Source: Bin55 sp964511425 (GTDB taxonomy: Bacteria > Pseudomonadota > Gammaproteobacteria > Pseudomonadales > Azotimanducaceae). From it: 21,373 nucleotides of DNA. The position numbers and the translations under genes are program-made. Positions 15,586 through 21,373 of this stretch are shown piece by piece. The stretch's first letter is position 1; each line of letters opens with the position of its first letter. The notes beneath the pieces were generated by a model that saw nothing but the letters and a program-made list of their open reading frames with translations, was not told where the DNA came from and ran no database searches. The DNA lies in the NCBI GenBank assembly GCA_964511425.1, contig CAZEFI010000032.1, forward strand, positions 1 through 21,373, in the 5' to 3' direction.

Positions 15586-16735
15586 GTGACATCGAGACGT
15601 TTGTTTCGTCGATGTAAGCGAGCAGACGATCCAATATTTGGCAAGTTTGCTGCACCATTTTTCGCATCTCGCTTGGCCAAAATTGTGAAATTTTTGGGAG
15701 ATGCAAGTGCCCCAACGGGAATGACTTGTTCATCTTCAGTTGCAACAATCGAGTGCGATACGCGATTTCGTTAGATAAAAACCCACCACCTGATCCTTGA
15801 ACGCAAATTTCCGCTTTGAGTTCTGCTAAAGATTCGGCTTCAAACTCGCCTTGATTTTGAGTCTCGACAAGTCTATTGTCGCGTACTTTCCAAGGTTCTT
15901 GAATGTCTAACAAAATTTCCGCTGGTAAGGTAAACTCTAGGAATTCAGGGCTCTCTCTAATACACGGAGGATTTTTTCCGTCTTGCACTGGAGTATAGTC
16001 CGAATTATCGAGAGCGCGAGACGATCTCCGTTTCCCGACAAAACGCTCAAGGGCAAATTCGTCGCGCCCCATACTTAGGGTGAGCATCAAAAGAGGATCT
16101 TTTTCGAAACGAGGGCTGAGAATTCGTTCGACCATTCCGTCATCGAAATCTCTATATCGCACGGGAAAAATGAAGACTTCTATAGGAACTGTGTCTTGAT
16201 ATATGGTGGCTAGCGTAAGTGCGACACTTGCGGACGGATTGCTCTGTTTGACGTTTGAGTTTAGAAGAAATGGGTCAAAGGCCGTAAGAATGACTCGAGG
16301 AGTACTTACGTGGGCATTACGCGCGCTTGTGTTGGCATAGTGCCGAGAGGTTCGTTCGTGTAATGAGCACAAGTCTCTTGCGGCTGCTCTAGACACCGAG
16401 TTTCGATTGAACCAATTAAAGAAATACTGTGCGAATAGTCGTCCCCAATATATCGGTCGGTCGTCAACCAGCACACCGTGAGAACATTTTTCTAATCCGG
16501 TTGGGATGAGAGATTCAGCCTCGTTAAGCAATATCTGGTCTAGTGCAAGTTTATTGTCAACCTTTCCAAAACCGGCTTGAGTAAAAAAGATGCTCTCAGC
16601 AAAACCTGTGATTTGTGAACAAATCTTTGGAGCTTCTTGTCTTAAGTCGTGAAGTCTGAGTTGTTCAACATCCCCACGTGGTTGGTTTGGATTGTCGTCA
16701 TGGAGGCAGTTCCAGACATCCATCATTACGGTCAT
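15566..16735 (-). CDS. Pyroglutamyl-peptidase-I-like protein with Ser for catalytic Cys
   Basis: This 389-residue protein has a C-terminal part (about residues 147-375) that resembles peptidase family C15, which removes N-terminal pyroglutamate. Matching points are VILTAFDPF (148-156), NPSASVALTL (166-175), SMGRDEFALERFVGKRR (221-237, with Glu230 at the family's catalytic Glu) and GHLHLPKI (342-349, with His345 at the catalytic His). At the nucleophile the family has a GTYVCN-like motif; here it is GGFLSN, giving Ser321. About 145 N-terminal residues precede this domain, while usual C15 enzymes are only 200-220 residues. No signal peptide is seen. The ATG at 16735 has AGGGGAA upstream. The aminotransferase gene lies 62 bases upstream on the same strand, so the two are probably co-transcribed. 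The family assignment is my reading of motifs. Confidence 0.72.
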   Translation of the reverse strand: MTVMMDVWNCLHDDNPNQPRGDVEQLRLHDLRQEAPKICSQITGFAESIFFTQAGFGKVDNKLALDQILLNEAESLIPTGLEKCSHGVLVDDRPIYWGRLFAQYFFNWFNRNSVSRAAARDLCSLHERTSRHYANTSARNAHVSTPRVILTAFDPFLLNSNVKQSNPSASVALTLATIYQDTVPIEVFIFPVRYRDFDDGMVERILSPRFEKDPLLMLTLSMGRDEFALERFVGKRRSSRALDNSDYTPVQDGKNPPCIRESPEFLEFTLPAEILLDIQEPWKVRDNRLVETQNQGEFEAESLAELKAEICVQGSGGGFLSNEIAYRTRLLQLKMNKSFPLGHLHLPKISQFWPSEMRKMVQQTCQILDRLLAYIDETNVSMSLTYPMK

Positions 16736-16744
16736 ACTAGGTAA

Positions 16745-16764
16745 TTCCCCTTACTAATTGGGAA
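16745..16764 (-). promoter_or_regulatory. Ribosome binding site inside a small hairpin
   Basis: On the minus strand the purine run AGGGGAA before the pyroglutamyl-peptidase-like gene can pair with an upstream TTCCC (5-bp stem TTCCC/GGGAA, about 10-base loop). This could lower translation of the second gene relative to the aminotransferase. The stem is short. Confidence 0.3.
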
Positions 16765-16797
16765 ATCGGGTACACCTAAATTTAAACAGATATTTAA

Positions 16798-18021
16798 CTA
16801 GGTCGGTTCTTGGTTTAGCCAGCTTTGGATTCGATTCCATGCTTGAGTCAGCACAGGGATCGGTTGTGTTAAACTCATTCGTACATAGGAACGAGTTACT
16901 TCGCCCGAGGGAGTACCTGGAACGACCGAAACACCGGTTCCATCAAGGAGTCGGCGCGCAAATTGGTCACTGGGCTCATGCACGTTAATCATCACGAACA
17001 TACCAGCTTCTGGGGTAACTGCAGAAAACTGAGGGATCTGTGCGATTCGGCTTAAGGTGTAGTCTCGTCGCGCTCGGTACTCGTTTCGCATGCGTTCTAC
17101 CGCGTGTTCATCATGTAGTATCGCTAGCGTCGCCGCATCTTGAATGAACGGGCAACCACTAAAGAAGGTGCTCAATGCTATTTCTCGTAAGTGTTGAGCA
17201 AACTCTTCTGAACTCAGTGTCCAACCAACGCGCCAACCACACATCGCATGAGACTTGGACAAACTGTCGATTATGACTACGTTTTCAAAATTCGGGACCA
17301 GATTAGCCATGGACGTATGTTTTTTTTCGTAATACATGACCGAATAAACTTCGTCCGAGATCACCCAAAGATTTCTCTGACGGCACTCTTCATACAACCG
17401 CATGAGCGATTCTGCAGGTACGATGTTGCCCATAGGATTGGACGGAGTATTTACTAATATACCCACAGTTTTCTCGTCAACTAGATCCAAAACTTGATTT
17501 ACATCGTAGCGGAAATAGGGAGGTGTAGTTATTGCCGCACGCAGTTCGACACCCAAGCACACAAAAGTTGATTCATAACCTAGATAGGTTGGCTGACAGG
17601 TAACAATGTTGTCCCCTGGGTTCGCAATCGCACTGAGCGTTGCATGAATCGCAGATGTTGCACCGTTAAAAATCGAAAATTGTCGTGGTTCAATTCGTTT
17701 GCCCGTTACGCGACTTTCGAGTGTTGCTAACGCGCTTCTGAGTGACATCTCGCCTGCAGAGTCAGAATAGTGCGTTCGCTCTTTTTTAAGTGCGTCGATG
17801 ACACCATCAATGATGTAACTTGGAGTCGGAAAGTCCGGATCGCCAATCGAAAGAGGAATGATAGCTTCCCCTGCTTGTTTCCGTTTCATGGCTTCGATAT
17901 GAACGCTCCAAGCAGAGGTGTCGATAGCATCTAAGCGTTTGACTGTATCGCTTGATGATAGTGCTTTTCTGGAGTGAACCTGGGTACGAGTTGTAGTAGT
18001 TTTTTCAGTCACTGATGACAC
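16798..18021 (-). CDS. Class I/II PLP aminotransferase, AruH-like
   Basis: This 407-residue fold-type-I aminotransferase probably moves an amino group between an amino acid and a 2-oxo acid in the cytoplasm. The PLP lysine is Lys256 in SLSKSHAMCGWRVGW. Asn195 (NTPSNP), Asp223 and Tyr226 (ISDEVY) hold the cofactor, and Arg381 (SYVRMSL) should bind the substrate carboxylate. The sequence, especially SKSHAM-x-GWRVGW, FIQDAA, THY and PEAGMFVM, resembles arginine:pyruvate transaminase AruH of Pseudomonas. Substrate assignment from similarity alone is weak in this superfamily. The first 28 residues are a Ser/Thr-rich extension. The start is GTG, supported by GAGAGG eight bases upstream. A promoter with a perfect -10 precedes it, and the pyroglutamyl-peptidase-like gene follows. 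Confidence 0.9.
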   Translation of the reverse strand: MSSVTEKTTTTRTQVHSRKALSSSDTVKRLDAIDTSAWSVHIEAMKRKQAGEAIIPLSIGDPDFPTPSYIIDGVIDALKKERTHYSDSAGEMSLRSALATLESRVTGKRIEPRQFSIFNGATSAIHATLSAIANPGDNIVTCQPTYLGYESTFVCLGVELRAAITTPPYFRYDVNQVLDLVDEKTVGILVNTPSNPMGNIVPAESLMRLYEECRQRNLWVISDEVYSVMYYEKKHTSMANLVPNFENVVIIDSLSKSHAMCGWRVGWTLSSEEFAQHLREIALSTFFSGCPFIQDAATLAILHDEHAVERMRNEYRARRDYTLSRIAQIPQFSAVTPEAGMFVMINVHEPSDQFARRLLDGTGVSVVPGTPSGEVTRSYVRMSLTQPIPVLTQAWNRIQSWLNQEPT

Positions 18022-18059
18022 AAAAATTACCTCTCAAATTTCGGCTAGGATCGCAATTT

Positions 18060-18087
18060 ATTATAGCTCTTGATACGTAGTACACAA
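18060..18087 (-). promoter_or_regulatory. Promoter of the aminotransferase gene
   Basis: Read on the minus strand, TTGTGT (18087-18082) is followed after 16 bases by a perfect TATAAT (18065-18060), about 40 bases before the GTG start. The -35 box matches the consensus only in TTG. This suggests that the aminotransferase and the gene after it are transcribed separately from the DNA glycosylase. Confidence 0.5.
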
Positions 18088-18092
18088 CTACG
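18076..18092. promoter_or_regulatory. Inverted repeat overlapping the -35 box
   Basis: CGTAGT (18076-18081) and ACTACG (18087-18092) form a perfect 6-bp inverted repeat with a 5-base centre. It covers the proposed -35 region of the aminotransferase promoter, as a repressor site might. It could instead be a weak terminator for the upstream glycosylase gene, but no T-run follows on the minus strand. Confidence 0.35.
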
Positions 18093-18125
18093 AAAATTAG
18101 ATCAAATCCTGCGTGTAAATTGAGC

Positions 18126-18728
18126 TCATTTGCTCACATAGGGATTGCCGTTGAGATAGAAGCGATAGGGTAGCTCGAGTCCCTCCGATAAGCCGATGCG
18201 AGACGATCGTCGAGTATCAAATTTTCTTGAATCCTCGTAGTCGTAAACACTCAGTGTTCTTTGAGTAAGATCAAGCGCATTGTGTTGGTGACTCACGCCA
18301 AGAGCTGCAGTTAGTTTTCCGGGGCCGTTACTCAGTTGTACTATTGTTTTTGCCCGAGGTCTCCTTTGCTGCATTCTCCCGATTCCGTGAATAGGTTCGA
18401 TCGCGCGAAGTAAAACACATCCTGCGGAGCCTTCTGGATCTGACACGATGTTCAAACAGTGATACATGCCGTAAATTAGATAAACATAAGAAAATCCCGG
18501 TGGTCCCCACTGAACTGCAGTACGTGGTGTTTTGCCACGTGCGGCATGAGACGCTGGATCATTGGAGGAGAGATACGCTTCAGTTTCAACAATCAGACCT
18601 GAGGTAAACTGAGCGTTGATACGGCTGACCAACAATCGTCCTAGTAACTTGTTGGCTAGCTCTAGAGCAGGCACTTCATAGAATTCCCGCGAGAGCGAGT
18701 GGCCCAACCGACATTTTTGAACTGGCAT
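18126..18728 (-). CDS. 3-methyladenine DNA glycosylase, AAG/MPG family
   Basis: This 200-residue base-excision repair enzyme removes alkylated purines such as 3-methyladenine and hypoxanthine. The family blocks are all present: LIVETEAYL with the presumed catalytic Glu50 and Tyr52, DPASHAARGKTPR (57-69), YVYLIYGMYHCLN with the intercalating Tyr86 and Asn93, SNGPGKLTAALGV (133-145) and the final RIGLSEGLELPYRFYLNG (177-194). Length matches bacterial Pur_DNA_glyco proteins (PF02245). ATG 18728 is preferred to the TTG codon just before it. No strong ribosome binding site is visible, and translation may be coupled to the small frame upstream, whose TGA overlaps this ATG. Identification is secure. 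Confidence 0.94.
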   Translation of the reverse strand: MPVQKCRLGHSLSREFYEVPALELANKLLGRLLVSRINAQFTSGLIVETEAYLSSNDPASHAARGKTPRTAVQWGPPGFSYVYLIYGMYHCLNIVSDPEGSAGCVLLRAIEPIHGIGRMQQRRPRAKTIVQLSNGPGKLTAALGVSHQHNALDLTQRTLSVYDYEDSRKFDTRRSSRIGLSEGLELPYRFYLNGNPYVSK

Positions 18729-18916
18729 CAAAGAAGGTTATCGCACGTCTCTGAATCACTAGAAAGTGCTAGCAATTTCTTTACGTGCTCAGGATTAAAC
18801 GAACATGAACCAAGAGTTATCATCAAGCATGCGGAATAGAACAGAAAACCGACTCTGCAAAGACCGAGAATTGACTTAGTTGGTAATAAGATTCTTTGCC
18901 CGTTCGTGTGCAACAT
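18728..18916 (-). CDS. Possible small lipoprotein
   Basis: A 62-codon frame fits between two real genes. Its start lies 41 bases inside the end of the upstream lipoprotein gene, and its TGA overlaps the glycosylase ATG (TGATG). The protein has a basic stretch (Lys14, Arg21), a hydrophobic segment (22-36) and a lipobox-like ITLGSC with Cys38. That would leave a mature peptide of only about 25 residues ending SETCDNLL. The tight packing on both sides and the plausible lipid-attachment site argue for a real gene. The absence of a recognised family and of a clear ribosome binding site argues against it. Confidence 0.4.
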   Translation of the reverse strand: MLHTNGQRILLPTKSILGLCRVGFLFYSACLMITLGSCSFNPEHVKKLLALSSDSETCDNLL

Positions 18917-19421
18917 CTGGCAGATTCGTTCGCATCGCGACGTAGTTTAATATTTTCTCGTAGATTTCTTGTTCACCAACTCCGGTCGACACACAGTCAT
19001 AGAACTTGGTACCAAGGTTTTCACCATAAATGGTAGAGGCTGTGTATTCGCGTTGATATTGAAGCTTTATTCTCAGTCGCGTTACATTTGATTGACGTTC
19101 TGAAACAAAAATGTTCATTTTCGTGCGTCGGGTTTGGAGCATGTATCCCTTTGGACAATCTGCGTACTTATCGTCCTTAATTGAAGCTTGAAACGATCTT
19201 TCCGCATAGATCATTCCACGGTCTTTTTCCGATCTCGATATAGGAATTTTCTGTGTCGAAAAATAATGAATCGCTCCGTCCCAAACCAAATCTTTAGGTG
19301 CTTGAATTGTGAAATTTCGTTGGATTAATCTTGGCTCAGGAAAACTAGCGCAACCTCCAATTCCCGCTAAGACAAACACCACAGTAACAGTTGTGAACCA
19401 ACGCTTACTAAGAATTTTCAT
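18876..19421 (-). CDS. Lipoprotein of unknown function
   Basis: I do not recognise this 181-residue protein. The N-terminus is a clear type II signal: MKILSKRWF, a hydrophobic core VTVVFVLAGI, then lipobox IGGC with Cys24. Ala follows at +2, so outer-membrane sorting is expected. The mature part begins with RNFTIQAPKDLVWDGAIHYF, resembling the first strand and helix of a small alpha/beta domain that compares or binds ligands. Basic and aromatic residues alternate later (TKMNIFVSERQSNVTRLRIK), suggesting paired beta strands, and a helix lies near the C-terminus. Cys93 and Cys143 could form a disulfide. It heads the leftward gene run, with the possible small lipoprotein and the DNA glycosylase after it. 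Confidence 0.85.
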   Translation of the reverse strand: MKILSKRWFTTVTVVFVLAGIGGCASFPEPRLIQRNFTIQAPKDLVWDGAIHYFSTQKIPISRSEKDRGMIYAERSFQASIKDDKYADCPKGYMLQTRRTKMNIFVSERQSNVTRLRIKLQYQREYTASTIYGENLGTKFYDCVSTGVGEQEIYEKILNYVAMRTNLPDVAHERAKNLITN

Positions 19422-19797
19422 AGTGAGTAACGTACATTAGGACTTGGATTTCCGTCAAAGTGAAAAGTTCGAATGGTAAAGTACATCAAATTAGTCGGTG
19501 TACGATTGTAATCGGTTGAAACGATGGGGAACTCAATGACTTCGATTGATAAACAAGAACTCCCTTCAGAATCGAGTAAATCGATATTGCTATCTCACGA
19601 TCGAAAAACGACAAATAGACAGCTAAGGTAGCGCAAAGTTCACCTGTTAATAATGGGAAGTAGCAGTTCTTCTGTGCTAGAGCTTTTTCCTGGACACTGG
19701 GGTGAATAATATTCTGCTCAAGAAGGTGATATTACCCTAATTCCCAGAAACAAACTTAATATTCTTCATGTGTCAATAAGGCGAAGGCGAAAATTGT
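19422..19797. other. Divergent intergenic region before fumarase
   Basis: These 376 bases separate the leftward lipoprotein gene from the rightward fumarase gene and must hold promoters for both. AT-rich stretches near 19708 (AATAATATT) and 19759 (TTAATATTC) are possible -10 regions for fumarase, but neither has a matching -35 box. AAGGCGAAGG shortly before the ATG at 19798 probably serves as its ribosome binding site. A 35-codon frame at 19524-19631 has no start signal and looks accidental. I see no RNA gene or repeat. Confidence 0.45.
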
Positions 19798-21315
19798 ATG
19801 GCGAAGATTAAAGAAGAACATCTAATTCAAAGTGTCGCAGACGCTTTGCAGTATGTTTCCTACTATCATCCGCCCGATTTCATTCGGGCAATGGTTGCTG
19901 CGTGGGAACGTGAGGAAGCCCCAGCGGCAAAAGATGCGATTCGCCAGGTGTTGGTCAACTCGCGCATGTGTTACTTGGGTAAGCGACCGATATGCCAAGA
20001 CACTGGAATTGTAATAGTTTTTCTGGACGTCGGTATGCATGTCCAATGGGACACGGACCGTAGCATAGACGATATGGTGAATGAAGGTGTTCGCCGCGCG
20101 TATTTGAACTCAGATAATCCTCTGCGCGGATCTGTTCTTGAGGATCCTGACGGTACAAGGACTAACACGAAAGATAACACTCCAGCAGTGATTCACACCA
20201 AAATTGTTCCTGGAGATTCTGTGGTTGTAGAAGTATCTGCCAAAGGTGGTGGAAGCGAACACAAGGCAAAGTTTACCGTTCTCGAATCTTCGTCTTCCGT
20301 CGTGGATTGGATTCTCAAAGTGGTTCCAGAAATGGGATCTGGGTGGTGCCCCCCTGGAATGCTTGGAATTGGGATTGGAGGAAGTCCCGAGAAAGCGATG
20401 CTACTCGCAAAAGAGAGTCTAATGGAACCGATCGACATACAAGACTTAATTGCTCGAGGACCGACGAATCGAGCAGAAGAAATTCGCCTCGAATTGTATG
20501 CTCGGGTAAATGCTCTAGGCATCGGTGCACAGGGATTGGGTGGCCTTACAACTGTACTGGATGTGAAAGTACGCGATTATCCAACACACGCTGCAAACAA
20601 GCCCGTAGCTGTGATTCCTAATTGTATCGCCACAAGACATGTCCAGTTTGAGCTTGACGGGTCTGGTGTCGCACAATTTACACCACCAGACTTTTCGTTA
20701 TGGCCTGATATGGAGTATGAAGCAGAAGCTAATGCACGACGGGTTAATCTTGAAACTCTTACAAAAGAGTCAATTGAAGATTGGCGAGTGGGAGATGTCG
20801 TACTGTTGTCCGGTAAGATACTGACTGGTCGCGATGCAGCTCACAAACGCCTTTGCGATTTATTGGACCATGGTCGATCTTTACCAGTGGATCTGAAGGG
20901 GAGATTCTTGTATTACGTTGGGCCAGTCGACAGTGTGCGGGATGAAGTTATTGGACCTGCGGGGCCGACGACGGCAACGAGAATGGACAAGTTCACCGAT
21001 CAAATTTTGCGCACAGGATTGCTTGGTATGATCGGTAAAGCGGAACGAAGTGCCAAGACGTGCCAGGATATTGCGAAACACCGAGCAGTCTACCTCATTG
21101 CAGTTGGTGGAGCCGCCTACCTTATCTCTAAGTCTATAGTAGCCGCGCAAAGGATAGCTTTTGACGAGCTAGGCATGGAAGCGATTCACGAGTTAGAAGT
21201 GCGAGATATGCCTGTAATGGTCGCCGTAGATTCTCTCGGAAATTCCGTCCATGAACAAGGTCCAATTAGCTGGCGAGTCGAATTAGATTCGAAAATCCCA
21301 GTTACCAGTCTCTAA
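19798..21315 (+). CDS. Class I fumarate hydratase (iron-sulfur)
   Basis: This 505-residue enzyme interconverts fumarate and malate in the citric acid cycle with an oxygen-sensitive [4Fe-4S] cluster. The N-terminal alpha domain carries the three cluster cysteines: Cys66 in RPICQDTG, Cys184 in GWCPPG and Cys276 in IPNCIATRH. The C-terminal beta domain carries LTGRDAAHKR (342-351) and GPAGPTTATRMD (386-397). Both domains are fused in one chain, as in FumA/FumB. The length equals that of the Pseudomonas-type enzymes and is shorter than E. coli FumA (548). ATG 19798 gives the usual N-terminus. Because FumA, FumB, TtdAB-like and related names overlap within this class, I leave the symbol blank. It appears to be monocistronic, and NfuA encoded at the other end of the window is the kind of carrier that matures such clusters. 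Confidence 0.95.
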   Translation: MAKIKEEHLIQSVADALQYVSYYHPPDFIRAMVAAWEREEAPAAKDAIRQVLVNSRMCYLGKRPICQDTGIVIVFLDVGMHVQWDTDRSIDDMVNEGVRRAYLNSDNPLRGSVLEDPDGTRTNTKDNTPAVIHTKIVPGDSVVVEVSAKGGGSEHKAKFTVLESSSSVVDWILKVVPEMGSGWCPPGMLGIGIGGSPEKAMLLAKESLMEPIDIQDLIARGPTNRAEEIRLELYARVNALGIGAQGLGGLTTVLDVKVRDYPTHAANKPVAVIPNCIATRHVQFELDGSGVAQFTPPDFSLWPDMEYEAEANARRVNLETLTKESIEDWRVGDVVLLSGKILTGRDAAHKRLCDLLDHGRSLPVDLKGRFLYYVGPVDSVRDEVIGPAGPTTATRMDKFTDQILRTGLLGMIGKAERSAKTCQDIAKHRAVYLIAVGGAAYLISKSIVAAQRIAFDELGMEAIHELEVRDMPVMVAVDSLGNSVHEQGPISWRVELDSKIPVTSL

Positions 21316-21373
21316 CTTTGGGAATTCCGTAGATAACTTGACACGCTAATTACGGAGATTTCTTGACAGTTCA

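Noticed and set aside
19524..19631. 35-codon frame before fumarase
   Set aside because: No ribosome binding site, fully hydrophilic and too short to support.
21338..21368. Two TTGACA boxes (21338-21343 and 21363-21368) as promoters for the next gene
   Set aside because: Neither has a -10 box within the window. The second would need sequence beyond the end, so nothing can be shown.

Overview
The window most likely comes from a free-living, probably marine or sediment gammaproteobacterium. This is an inference. It rests on a full-length NfuA with the gammaproteobacterial two-domain layout, an outer-membrane porin of the alginate-export type, several lipoprotein signal peptides, a single-chain class I fumarase of Pseudomonas-like length, moderate GC content and normal use of TGA as a stop. 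No rRNA, tRNA, CRISPR array or complete insertion sequence is visible.

Layout. Positions 178-1370 (+) hold nfuA (Fe-S carrier) followed by a small exported protein that resembles a stand-alone protease prodomain. Positions 1405-2640 (-) encode a porin-like outer-membrane protein. About 1 kb without genes follows (2641-3642). It carries a short 22-bp-period repeat array and a pair of 18-bp direct repeats, perhaps remnants of a lost mobile element. Positions 3643-5589 (-) encode a membrane-anchored 648-residue protein built from about twelve helical repeats of roughly 32 residues, with no function I can name. An AT-rich gap (5590-6328) leads to an AAA_14/DUF4143 ATPase (6329-7498, +), whose start codon lies inside an inverted repeat that looks like an operator.

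The centre (7680-15585, +) is a transport and activation block. A serine hydrolase of the class C beta-lactamase/family VIII esterase type is followed by livH-livM-livG-livF, an AMP-forming acyl-CoA synthetase and a lipoprotein LivK-type binding protein. Most junctions overlap or nearly touch, so livH to livK is very probably one operon. The synthetase inside it suggests that the imported substrate is a carboxylic acid that is activated to a CoA thioester, not simply a branched-chain amino acid. This is an inference.

Positions 15566-19421 (-) read leftwards. In order of transcription they are an unknown lipoprotein, a possible tiny second lipoprotein, a 3-methyladenine DNA glycosylase, an AruH-like aminotransferase with its own promoter, and a divergent pyroglutamyl-peptidase-like protein with serine where the family has its catalytic cysteine. 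A 376-bp divergent gap then precedes class I fumarase (19798-21315, +), and the window ends 58 bases later.

Most of the window is ordinary chromosome. The least explained items are the helical-repeat membrane protein, the Cys-to-Ser pyroglutamyl-peptidase homologue, and the autoregulation-like palindrome at the ATPase start. I see no complete new multi-gene defence or mobile system.
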